Origin: an uncultured Eubacteriales bacterium
GTDB lineage: Bacteria; Bacillota; Clostridia; Oscillospirales; CAG-272
Direction: 5' to 3'
Assembly (NCBI GenBank): GCA_910586545.1
Contig: CAJUIQ010000054.1
Span: forward strand, 1-5,447
DNA: 5,447 nucleotides
A program made the position numbers and the translations under genes. Shown in pieces: positions 1-5,447 of the stretch (position 1 is its first letter; every line of letters starts with the position of its first letter). The notes beneath the pieces are model-generated. The model did no database searches. It had not been told where the DNA came from and was given only the letters and a program-made list of their open reading frames with translations.

Positions 1-285
1 GTACGGGAGAATATCCGGTATGGCAAGCTGGACGCCACTGATGAGGAAATTGAGGCCGCGGCTAAGCTGGCCAATGCCGATGGCTTTATTCGCCGGCTGC
101 CCGAGGGCTACGACACCGTGCTTTCTGGGGACGGAGGAAGCCTTTCCCAGGGCCAGCGGCAGCTGCTCTCTATTGCCCGGGCCGCCGTGGCCGACCCGCC
201 GGTAATGGTGCTGGACGAAGCCACCTCCTCTATTGACACCCGCACCGAGCGCCTGGTGCAGCAGGGCATGGACGGCCCCCTGTGA
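1..285 (+). CDS. ABC exporter ATP-binding domain, internal fragment cut at both ends
   Basis: Reading from base 1, the frame is open to a TGA at 283-285 and encodes the second half of an ABC transporter nucleotide-binding domain. It begins VRENIRYGKLDATDEE, the stretch after the Q-loop in multidrug or lipid exporters of the MsbA/LmrA type. It then shows the signature LSQGQRQLLSIARA (from 142), Walker B VMVLDEA (202-222) and the D-loop SSID (226-237). Walker A and any membrane domain would lie left of the window. After QQGMD (ending at 273) the family normally continues through a GRT segment to the H-loop IAHRLST. Here there are only three unrelated codons and a stop, so the 3' end is artificial or rearranged. 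GC is about 65%, far above the rest of the window. The ABC family is certain; the substrate cannot be told. Confidence 0.88.
   Translation, partial: VRENIRYGKLDATDEEIEAAAKLANADGFIRRLPEGYDTVLSGDGGSLSQGQRQLLSIARAAVADPPVMVLDEATSSIDTRTERLVQQGMDGPL
271..285. other. Junction between ABC exporter fragment and truncated recN
   Basis: Plus-strand similarity to ABC exporter ATPases ends at about 273 (codons for GMD). Minus-strand similarity to RecN ends at about 277-285 (codons for RELSQG). The two genes meet tail to tail inside conserved domains, with no intergenic DNA, no C-termini and no recognisable insertion sequence end or long repeat. The composition step from about 65% to 46% GC falls at the same place. 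A chimeric contig or clone join explains this best, and a genuine deletion or inversion breakpoint is the alternative. The exact base cannot be fixed because a few bases may be shared by both parents. Confidence 0.8.
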
Positions 286-1755
286 CAACTCGCGTAGTTT
301 TATGCCGATTCGTTCTGCAGTTCCGCCAGACACACCCGTATCAATTTCATCAAAAATCACCGTTCCGGCTCCCGCATTTTTCGCTTGGGCACTTTTGAGG
401 GCCAACATTATTCTGGACATTTCCCCTCCAGAAGCCGTTTTTGACAAGGACTGGGGAGCATCCCCTGGATTGGTAACCACAGTAAAATCAACTTCATCTA
501 TTCCCAGTGAAGTAAATTTTTCCTTTTCGTTTTCCCGCATAGGACGAATTTCCACATAAAACCGAACCTTTGGCATATCTAAAAAACGAAGGGTATCCAT
601 CACGTCATCTCCTAGACGTACCGCCGCTTCCCGCCGATGCGCGCTAAGCGCATCGGCTGCTTCCTTCCCCTTTTTGGCCAGACGTTTGTATTCGTCCTCT
701 AGCTCTTCCAGCCGACTCTCCCCCATCTCGATATCAGACAGTTTTTTCGCGGCGTTTTCCCGAAAAGAAATTACATCCTCCAGACTACCGCCATATTTCT
801 TTTTCAGGCGGGATATAAGACTCAGGCGGCTTTCAATCCGATCAAGCTGACGGTCCGAATCCTCTCCGTCCAGTTCATCCAAATCAATCACATCTCTAGC
901 CCGCTCAGCAATATCTATTAGTTCAATCCGATATTCCATCAGCTGCGCCGCTGCCTCGTTTGCACCGTCCATAATACCGTCTAACTGCTGAAGCGCGGCT
1001 GAGGCCCGTTCCAGCAGATACGCGGCTGAGGCCCCCTTATCGGAAGGCGCCAGCGCCCGGTGGACAAGATTTGCATTCTTTGCAATCTGCTCCCGTCCCC
1101 GCAGCTTCTCCCGCAGCTTTTCCAGTTTTTCCTCTTCTCCCGCATCCGTAATACGCGCTTTGTCTATCTCAGATATCTGATACTTTAAAATATCGATCAT
1201 CATAGAGCGTTCTTCCATAGATTGACGTAACTGCGCAATTTCACTGCGCTTTTTGACCATTTCGGAATAAACTGCACTGTAGGCTTGAAGTAAAATGTGG
1301 CTCTCCCCGTAATCATCCAAAATACGCACATACGCATGAGGATCATACAGAGAGGCTGTTTCTTCCTGACCATGAAGGGCCAAAAGCCTTTCTGTACACC
1401 TTCGCAGTTGGGATAGAGACACACTTTTTCCGTTGATTTTTGCCCCATTTCTTCCGTCAATAGATAGCGTCCTTTTCAGTGTAAGCTCGTCATTCTCATC
1501 CGGGTATATATCAATGGCGGACAAATCTTCGCATTCATCTCCTATATCAGAGAAAATGGCTGTCACAGATGCGCCGGTTTCACCGTGACGAATCAGATCT
1601 CGCTGCCCTTTTGCACCAAGAAGCAGTGAAATACTATCTATTATAATAGACTTTCCGGCGCCGGTTTCGCCGGTCAGCACTGTAAAACCGCTGCCAAACT
1701 CAATATCCAGTGTTTTTGCAACGGCAATATTTTCAATGGACAGAGCGCGCAGCAT
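277..1755 (-). CDS. recN: DNA repair protein RecN, 3' end missing
   Basis: RecN is an SMC-like ATPase that acts in the cytoplasm on DNA double-strand breaks and supports RecA-dependent recombination. From ATG at 1755 the frame encodes MLRALSIENIAVA, with Walker A GETGAGKS at residues 29-36. A long charged helical region rich in Glu, Lys and Arg follows (about 150-380), the expected coiled coil. The ABC signature SKTASGGEMSRIMLALK has its SGGE at 442-445, and Walker B VIFDEIDTGVSGG starts at 466. The family is usually about 550-570 residues long. Here similarity ends near residue 492 (KLRELSQ), so the H-loop (THLPQ-type) and C-terminus are missing. The frame then runs without a stop, antisense to the ABC fragment, to the window edge. 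An AAGGAG at 1766-1771 lies 10 bases before the ATG. recN is 50 bases downstream of argR, a common clostridial pairing. The truncation coincides with the junction, so the true genome copy may be intact. Confidence 0.95.
633..657. repeat. 10-bp perfect inverted repeat inside recN
   Basis: GCCGATGCGC at 633-642 and its exact reverse complement GCGCATCGGC at 648-657 flank a 5-base loop. The result would be a GC-rich hairpin in DNA or in recN mRNA. It lies wholly in the recN frame and encodes part of the coiled-coil segment (ADALSAHR), with no T-tract after it on the recN strand, so it is not a terminator. It is probably a coincidence of Ala and Arg codon use. Confidence 0.7.
994..1034. repeat. 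14-bp direct repeat in recN coiled-coil region
   Basis: CGCGGCTGAGGCCC occurs at 994-1007 and again at 1021-1034, offset by 27 bases or nine codons. It encodes two copies of an ASAA tetrapeptide (ASAAYLLERASAALQQL) in the recN helical region. The in-frame spacing fits a small internal duplication or chance similarity in a low-complexity coiled coil. Confidence 0.7.
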
Positions 1756-1765
1756 TTTGTTGCAT

Positions 1766-1771
1766 CTCCTT
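1766..1771 (-). promoter_or_regulatory. Ribosome binding site of recN
   Basis: AAGGAG on the minus strand lies 10 bases upstream of the ATG at 1755. It decides the recN start, because no in-frame start codon lies just upstream and the predicted N-terminus MLRALSIENIA matches the family. Confidence 0.75.
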
Positions 1772-1805
1772 CACTATAGTAACATGCCTTTCATTATAAA
1801 AACAA

Positions 1806-2261
1806 TTATTTCTCTATCATTTTTCGAATATCCGCCGCTACCTGTGCTGCTCCGGGACCACTGCGTACAGCCAAAAACAAGGTATCGTCTCCGGCAACAC
1901 AGCCTAGTACAGACGGAATATGCATAGCGTCCAAGCCCGCTGCAACCGCCTGCGCCATTCCAGGATATGTTTTTACTACAACCAGATTCATCGCATAGTC
2001 AGCGCTGATAATGGAGGCAGCCAACGTATGACTGTATGCAAAATGCCCATTTGTGCTGTTCTGCGGCTTTTGAACGATATATTTATATCGTCCGCTGTCT
2101 GTCATGATCTTTTGCAGCTTCATTTCCCGAATATCTCTAGAAACAGTGGCCTGGGTAACATTGAAGCCTTCCCGTTGAAGGGCGTCAATCAATTCCTCCT
2201 GGGTCTCGATTTCTCCCATTTCTATTATTTCCAAAATTTTATTTTGCCGGTTCGTTTTCAT
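1806..2261 (-). CDS. argR: Arginine repressor ArgR/AhrC
   Basis: This is an arginine-sensing transcription factor that represses arginine biosynthesis genes and, in Bacillota, can activate catabolism. It binds ARG-box operators as a hexamer. The 151-residue product matches the usual family length of about 150. The N-terminal winged-helix domain (1-70) carries the recognition helix VTQATVSRDIREMKL at 35-49. The C-terminal oligomerisation and arginine-binding domain includes ADYAMNLVVVKTYPG (87-101) and VLGCVAGDDTLFLA (118-131), whose GDD at 124-126 is the ligand-contacting acidic pair. The ATG at 2261 is preferred over a start 57 bases upstream, because GGAG at 2268-2271 is 6 bases away and MKTNRQNKILEII is the family N-terminus. 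It lies 50 bases upstream of recN and just downstream of the DUF3781 gene. No clear ARG box was seen in front of it, so autoregulation is not shown. Confidence 0.97.
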   Translation of the reverse strand: MKTNRQNKILEIIEMGEIETQEELIDALQREGFNVTQATVSRDIREMKLQKIMTDSGRYKYIVQKPQNSTNGHFAYSHTLAASIISADYAMNLVVVKTYPGMAQAVAAGLDAMHIPSVLGCVAGDDTLFLAVRSGPGAAQVAADIRKMIEK

Positions 2262-2267
2262 AGAAAT

Positions 2268-2271
2268 CTCC
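2268..2271 (-). promoter_or_regulatory. Ribosome binding site of argR
   Basis: GGAG on the minus strand sits 6 bases from the ATG at 2261. It supports that start over the longer upstream reading (2318), which would add 19 residues not typical of ArgR. Confidence 0.75.
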
Positions 2272-2281
2272 ATTCCGCTTT

Positions 2282-2584
2282 TTATACAACTCCCAATTCG
2301 CTTTTGTATGTCCAGCACCCTGCTTCTTGTTTTTCAATTAGATAATGCCTCAATTTTATGTGCAGTAAAATTGTATAGCTATATGCGTTCACGGTTATTC
2401 TGCAATCGTCTACCGTTACATACCAATTTTTTCCCATCCTTTTCATTTTAGCATCTTTATCAAGGATTTGTATTTTGCACCATTGAACAATATCATCTGT
2501 TTCAAGCTGTAAGTTCTTTTTTATGCGTTCCACACCCAACTCTGTTGTATGGAGTTTATCAATATTTTCAATTAAGCCGTTCAC
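2282..2584 (-). CDS. DUF3781-family small protein, probably frameshifted near its 3' end
   Basis: The function is unknown. The N-terminal part (residues 3-30, including IDKLHTTELGVERIKKNL), the GKNWYVTVDD segment (51-60) and ITVNAYSYTI (63-72) match the DUF3781 family of roughly 80-100 residue cytoplasmic proteins as I remember it. The start is GTG at 2582-2584; an in-frame TAG at 2603-2605 rules out a longer N-terminus, and a GGGG about 10 bases before the start is a weak ribosome site. After TI the open frame reads LLHIKLRHYL and on to a stop at 2282. The next frame instead reads TAHKIEALSN and stops with TGA at 2334-2336. The family usually ends with a YTIITAHK-type motif, so one base seems missing in the T-run at 2367-2370. 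The restored protein would be 83 residues. GC is about 33% in its centre (2401-2520), below its neighbours, which suggests later acquisition between nadK and argR. Confidence 0.82.
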   Translation of the reverse strand: MNGLIENIDKLHTTELGVERIKKNLQLETDDIVQWCKIQILDKDAKMKRMGKNWYVTVDDCRITVNAYSYTILLHIKLRHYLIEKQEAGCWTYKSELGVV

Positions 2585-2692
2585 TTTGATATTACCCCAT
2601 CTCTAAAATTGTTTCATTGCTGTATTTTCTACTAGATTTTACCGGAAATATAAAGACGAATGGAACTTTCACCACACACATTTTGATCACTA
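2585..2692. other. AT-rich spacer between nadK and the DUF3781 gene
   Basis: This 108-base gap is the longest intergenic stretch in the window. It contains no credible ORF or tRNA. A 5-bp inverted repeat, TTGAT/ATCAA, spans the nadK stop (2683-2696) but is too short and AT-rich to be a terminator. No strong promoter elements could be defended on either strand. Confidence 0.5.
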
Positions 2693-3523
2693 TCAATTGC
2701 CCGACAGCTTGGAATTTAAAACCTCTACAAAATTCTTCTTTCCTGGCCAGACAAGGGGCACTGTATATGCACTCTTTTTAATACGAATTACATCCCCATC
2801 TAAAATTTCCAATACTTCTTTCCCATCAACAGATAAATAAATGGAGTTATTCCTGCAACGCATGTTTCGAATTTCCAAAACAGCATTATCTCCATAAATA
2901 ATTGGTCTGCTGTTTAAATTGTGGCAGCAGATCGGCGTTGCGCATATGCAGGATAACATTGGATCCAGCACTGGCCCGCCGGCAGACATGGAATATGCGC
3001 TGGAGCCGGTGGGTGTCGCAATTACAATTCCATCCGACCGCAGAGACTGGGAAAACCTGTCGCTACAATATACATCAAAATATAAAAGTCTTGGAATGGG
3101 TCCATTAGAAAGCACTACATCATTTAGAGCAGGATGGGTAGAAGACATCGTTTGACCATCTCGAATGACCGCAACGTCCAACATCATCCGCCGCTGAATT
3201 TCAAAATCCCCCCGAATTACCTGCAAAAGGCTGTCTGTGTCTGCCGCTTCAATTCCCGCCATATACCCCACATGGCCAAAATTTACGCCTACAATGGGAA
3301 CATGCATACTGGCGGTCACTCTGGAAACATCAATAATCGTTCCGTCCCCGCCAAGCACCACAAGCAAATCTGCCCCCGCATAGGCCTGCAGATCCGCGCC
3401 AGTCTCCGGCAGCGGAAGAATCTCAGCCGCGGGACCAAGGCTGCAGATTTTCTCCCGCAACGCTTCAACCACACTTGCTGGTATGTGCTTCTTTGGATTG
3501 GGCAACAGAAGTATTTTTTTCAT
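2693..3523 (-). CDS. nadK: NAD kinase (ATP-NAD/polyphosphate kinase family)
   Basis: This cytoplasmic enzyme phosphorylates NAD+ at the 2' position of the adenosine ribose to give NADP+, supplying NADPH pools. With the ATG at 3523 it has 276 residues, in the usual range. The sequence shows LVVLGGDGTIID with the GGDGT motif at 58-62 (catalytic Asp60), VNFGHVGYMA (80-89), the substrate-binding ALNDVVLSNG (132-141), the glycine-rich SDGIVIATPTGSSAYSMSAG (163-182) and TPICCHNLNSRPI (196-208). These are the diagnostic motifs in the expected order. The start overlaps the tlyA stop in ATGA, and GGAGG at 3534-3538 lies 10 bases before it. An upstream TTG at 3532 is only 1 base from that site and is rejected. 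Coupling with tlyA and ispA suggests co-translation as a housekeeping operon. Confidence 0.97.
   Translation of the reverse strand: MKKILLLPNPKKHIPASVVEALREKICSLGPAAEILPLPETGADLQAYAGADLLVVLGGDGTIIDVSRVTASMHVPIVGVNFGHVGYMAGIEAADTDSLLQVIRGDFEIQRRMMLDVAVIRDGQTMSSTHPALNDVVLSNGPIPRLLYFDVYCSDRFSQSLRSDGIVIATPTGSSAYSMSAGGPVLDPMLSCICATPICCHNLNSRPIIYGDNAVLEIRNMRCRNNSIYLSVDGKEVLEILDGDVIRIKKSAYTVPLVWPGKKNFVEVLNSKLSGN
3520..3523 (-). promoter_or_regulatory. ATGA overlap coupling tlyA stop to nadK start
   Basis: On the minus strand the nadK ATG (3523-3521) and the tlyA TGA (3522-3520) share two bases. The GGAGG for nadK lies inside the last tlyA codons, so translation of the two genes is probably coupled. 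Confidence 0.8.
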
Positions 3524-4293
3524 TGCCGACAAACCTCCAAAATTTTTTGTTCATCTATGCGGGTCTCTCCACCTAGTCTGCAATAAAGGAGAAATTCCCG
3601 ATTTCCATCGCCTCCCTGAACAGGAGAGGGAATCAACCCTGTGGGAGCCAATCCAAGCGCCGCAGCGCATGCAATAACACCACGTATGGCTTCCCGATGA
3701 AAACGCCAGTCTTTTACAATTCCATTTTTAGACAGGCCGCTCCGGCCACACTCAAATTGCGGCTTGATTAAGCTGATTAATATTCCATTGTCCTTTATAA
3801 GAGACACAAGAGACGGCAAAATCAATTTTTGAGAAATAAAAGAAACATCCATTACACATATGTCACAAGCCTCTCCAATATCTGCAGCTTGCAGCGTGCG
3901 CGCGTTGCACCGCTCCATACTGACCACACGGGCATCCTCTGCAAGAGAGGGGGCCAACTGTCCTGCTCCGCTGTCCACGGCATATACCCTGCGCACCCCT
4001 CGTCGGAGCAAACAATCTGTGAATCCGCCGCTGGATGCGCCGATATCCAGCGCACACATTCCGGCAGGGTCTATCTGAAAACGATCCAATGCCGCTTCCA
4101 ACTTTACGCCGCCTCGGCTGACATATGTATAAGGGACACCAGTTACCACCACCGACTCTTCGTCAACAACCTCAAAAGCCGGCTTTTGGATTACCTGCCC
4201 TCCCACTTTTACATATCCCTCTGCAATCAACGCTTTCGCAAAGCTTCTGCTCTTTGCAAGTCCCTTCTGCGCTAAATATTGATCCAATCTCAT
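3520..4293 (-). CDS. tlyA: TlyA family rRNA 2'-O-methyltransferase (S4 domain plus FtsJ-like domain)
   Basis: TlyA-family proteins methylate ribose 2'-OH groups of rRNA (16S and 23S in mycobacteria) using S-adenosylmethionine. Older annotations call them hemolysin A. The 257-residue product has an N-terminal S4 RNA-binding domain (MRLDQYLAQKGLAKSRSFAK, about 1-60), then a Rossmann-fold FtsJ/RrmJ-like domain starting at SRGGVKLEAAL. The AdoMet loop is ALDIGASSGGFTD (81-93). A K-D-K-E catalytic tetrad can be placed at K64, D149 (in MDVSF), K177 (in IKPQFE) and E233 (in GNREF). The motif commonly written VDVGYGQL reads VDSGAGQL here. The start at 4293 is chosen because MRLDQYL is the family N-terminus and it overlaps the ispA stop in ATGA; the in-frame TTG at 4329 would add atypical residues. 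The exact rRNA target in this organism is inferred, not shown. Confidence 0.95.
   Translation of the reverse strand: MRLDQYLAQKGLAKSRSFAKALIAEGYVKVGGQVIQKPAFEVVDEESVVVTGVPYTYVSRGGVKLEAALDRFQIDPAGMCALDIGASSGGFTDCLLRRGVRRVYAVDSGAGQLAPSLAEDARVVSMERCNARTLQAADIGEACDICVMDVSFISQKLILPSLVSLIKDNGILISLIKPQFECGRSGLSKNGIVKDWRFHREAIRGVIACAAALGLAPTGLIPSPVQGGDGNREFLLYCRLGGETRIDEQKILEVCRQ
4290..4293 (-). promoter_or_regulatory. ATGA overlap coupling ispA stop to tlyA start
   Basis: The tlyA ATG (4293-4291) overlaps the ispA TGA (4292-4290). There is only a weak purine-rich GGAAAAA before the ATG, so tlyA translation probably depends on ribosomes finishing ispA. Confidence 0.75.
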
Positions 4294-5177
4294 TTTTTCC
4301 GATTCAGCAAATACATTGGCAGCTGACAAATACTGTCGCTGTTTTTATAATCTGCAAACAAAGCGGAAGCTTCCTGACTGAGACGGCGGGCCTCTTCAAA
4401 CGCCTCTTCTTCCGTCAAAAACTTCAATACGGTACACTTCCCGTTTTTGGCGTCGCTTCCAACGGGTTTGCCAAGCACTTCCTCCGTGCTGTTTACATCC
4501 AATAAATCATCTATAATCTGAAAGGCCAGACCCAAATTTTGTGCATATGTCTCTAAATTTTTTTCTATATTCACATCTGGCTCACCCTTTGCAGCATAGA
4601 ATCCTAAAAGACACGCGGCTTCCATCAAAGCGCCCGTTTTTAAACGATGCAGCGTTTTTAAAGTGTCATAATCCTGAGCGTCCATAGCCAGATCCATTTG
4701 CTGTCCTGCACACATGCCTAGTGCGCCGGCGCATCGGGAAAGCGCCCGTACAGCCAAAGAATTGGCAGCATACGACTCTTTGGCATCATGGTTGCCGATA
4801 CAATAAAATGCTTGTGTCAGCAGAGCATCACCTGCAAGAAGTGCCACTGTCTCCCCAAACTTTTTGTGGCAGGACGGCATTCCCCTGCGCATATCATCAT
4901 TGTCCATACAGGGTAAATCATCGTGTACTAAAGAATATCCGTGCACCATTTCCATTGCACAGGCATAGTCCGCCGCATCCTCAGGAACACCGCCAAACAT
5001 ACAGCAAAATTCTATCGTAAGAAAAGCCCGAATACGCTTGCCTCCTCCAAGAACAGCATACCGCATGGCCTGCGTCATGGGACTTTCCATTGCGAGTATA
5101 TTTCCAGACAGCCGCCTCTCCAATGCTTCTTCAATAAAGGAAGCGCACCAAGTAAGTCTTTGTTCCAATGGTTTCAT
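4290..5177 (-). CDS. ispA: Farnesyl/geranyl diphosphate synthase (trans-polyprenyl synthase)
   Basis: This cytoplasmic enzyme condenses isopentenyl diphosphate with dimethylallyl or geranyl diphosphate to make C15 farnesyl diphosphate, the precursor of undecaprenyl carriers and quinones. The 295-residue product has the substrate-binding GGGKRIR (44-50), the first aspartate-rich motif DDLPCMDNDDMRRG (86-99) and the KTG motif (180-182). The second aspartate-rich motif FQIIDDLLD is at 219-227, and the C-terminus LLNRKK is family-like. The two-residue insertion in the first Asp motif (DDxxxxD) and the length fit bacterial short-chain synthases, though geranylgeranyl product cannot be excluded. 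The ATG at 5177 has AAGGAG at 5184-5189, 6 bases away; a TTG at 5207 is rejected because it lies inside xseB. In many clostridia dxs follows ispA, but here tlyA does directly. Confidence 0.96.
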   Translation of the reverse strand: MKPLEQRLTWCASFIEEALERRLSGNILAMESPMTQAMRYAVLGGGKRIRAFLTIEFCCMFGGVPEDAADYACAMEMVHGYSLVHDDLPCMDNDDMRRGMPSCHKKFGETVALLAGDALLTQAFYCIGNHDAKESYAANSLAVRALSRCAGALGMCAGQQMDLAMDAQDYDTLKTLHRLKTGALMEAACLLGFYAAKGEPDVNIEKNLETYAQNLGLAFQIIDDLLDVNSTEEVLGKPVGSDAKNGKCTVLKFLTEEEAFEEARRLSQEASALFADYKNSDSICQLPMYLLNRKK

Positions 5178-5183
5178 AGGATT

Positions 5184-5190
5184 CTCCTTA
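5184..5190 (-). promoter_or_regulatory. Ribosome binding site of ispA overlapping xseB stop
   Basis: TAAGGAG on the minus strand combines the xseB TAA (5190-5188) with the ispA Shine-Dalgarno, 6 bases before the ATG at 5177. This fixes the ispA start and suggests that the two genes share one transcript. Confidence 0.8.
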
Positions 5191-5436
5191 CGGTGCCGGC
5201 GCGTCAAAAGTTGTTTCCACCATAGCGCCCCCCTCTTCCGTTACCATTTTGATTCTCTGCTGCGCCCCGTCCAGTTTTCCGTTACAAAGACGAACCAACG
5301 CAACGCCTTCTTCAAAAAGGGCCAGCGAATCATCCAACGCTGCTGTCCCACTCTCCAAAGAGCCAACAATTTCTTCCAGTCTTGCAAGAGCGGTTTCAAA
5401 AGTCATCTGCTGCAATTTTTCTTGATCCATATCCAC
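5188..5436 (-). CDS. xseB: Exodeoxyribonuclease VII small subunit
   Basis: XseB is the small, all-helical subunit that assembles in multiple copies on XseA to form exonuclease VII, a cytoplasmic enzyme that degrades single-stranded DNA to oligonucleotides. The 82-residue length fits (E. coli has 80). The conserved core FETALARLEEIVGSLESG (13-30) and SLALFEEGVALVR (37-49) matches the family. The GTG at 5436 is preferred because AGGAG at 5443-5447 is 6 bases away; ATG at 5430 and ATG at 5406 (MTFETAL) remain possible. xseA would be expected immediately upstream but lies beyond the window. It is 10 bases before ispA, a very common pairing. Confidence 0.95.
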   Translation of the reverse strand: MDMDQEKLQQMTFETALARLEEIVGSLESGTAALDDSLALFEEGVALVRLCNGKLDGAQQRIKMVTEEGGAMVETTFDAPAP

Positions 5437-5442
5437 ACCGGT

Positions 5443-5447
5443 CTCCT
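5443..5447 (-). promoter_or_regulatory. Ribosome binding site of xseB at window edge
   Basis: AGGAG on the minus strand forms the last five bases of the window. It is 6 bases from the GTG at 5436 and 12 from the ATG at 5430, which favours the GTG start. Confidence 0.65.

Noticed and set aside
233..559. Plus-strand ORF of 108 codons spanning the junction
   Set aside because: It is antisense to the conserved RecN signature and Walker B codons, crosses the chimeric join, and has no family resemblance or ribosome site.
1200..1460. Minus-strand ORF of 86 codons
   Set aside because: It lies out of frame inside recN, whose own frame is open and clearly homologous through this stretch.
2262..2340. 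ARG-box or private promoter before argR
   Set aside because: No adequate match to a TGAAT-N4-ATTCA palindrome was found. A TATAAA at this place lacks a properly spaced -35 and would give almost no leader.
2334..2371. Programmed ribosomal frameshifting in the DUF3781 gene
   Set aside because: The T4 run is short, there is no clear slippery heptamer or stimulatory structure, and a simple deletion or read error explains the pattern better.
2618..2670. Possible promoter (TTCCAT, 18 bases, TAAAAT on the minus strand) before the DUF3781 gene
   Set aside because: The -35 element matches poorly, and such pairs are expected by chance in AT-rich DNA.
2683..2696. Inverted repeat TTGAT-AGTG-ATCAA at the nadK stop, considered as a terminator
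   Set aside because: The stem is only 5 bp and AT-rich, and no T-run follows on the minus strand.
3829..4275. Plus-strand ORF of 148 codons opposite tlyA
   Set aside because: It is a shadow of tlyA, whose minus-strand frame has all the catalytic motifs; the plus-strand product is Ser/Arg/His rich without domain features.

Overview
The window looks like a piece of a Clostridia (Bacillota) chromosome, probably a gut-type organism of about 45-50% GC. The evidence is gene content and order: xseB, ispA, tlyA, nadK, argR and recN all lie head to tail on the minus strand. This is the familiar clostridial cluster that links isoprenoid precursor synthesis, an rRNA methyltransferase, NAD kinase, the arginine repressor and a DNA repair ATPase. 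A finer taxonomic placement is not supported by sequence reading alone.

Layout, read in the direction of transcription (right to left). xseB (5436-5188) sits at the right edge. ispA (5177-4290) follows after 10 bases, with its Shine-Dalgarno overlapping the xseB stop. tlyA (4293-3520) and nadK (3523-2693) each begin in a 4-base ATGA overlap with the gene before, which points to translational coupling. An AT-rich 108-base gap leads to a small DUF3781-family gene (2584 to about 2334), which appears to carry a one-base frameshift near its 3' end. argR (2261-1806) and recN (1755 down to about 280) complete the series. No convincing terminator or promoter was found between the genes, so one transcript could cover the whole series.

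The left edge is the odd part. recN is broken off about 490 codons in, after Walker B and before the expected C-terminal H-loop region. At about positions 271-285 it abuts a plus-strand fragment of an ABC exporter ATPase domain, which is itself cut just after its Walker B and D-loop. GC changes from about 65% (1-285) to about 46% (301-540) at the same point. Two conserved genes that are each truncated inside a domain and joined tail to tail suggest a chimeric assembly or cloning join, or less likely a real rearrangement.

I found no new defence system, mobile element, CRISPR array, tRNA or rRNA. The points worth a second look are the recN/ABC junction, the frameshifted AT-rich DUF3781 gene inserted between nadK and argR, and the absence of dxs from its common place between ispA and tlyA.
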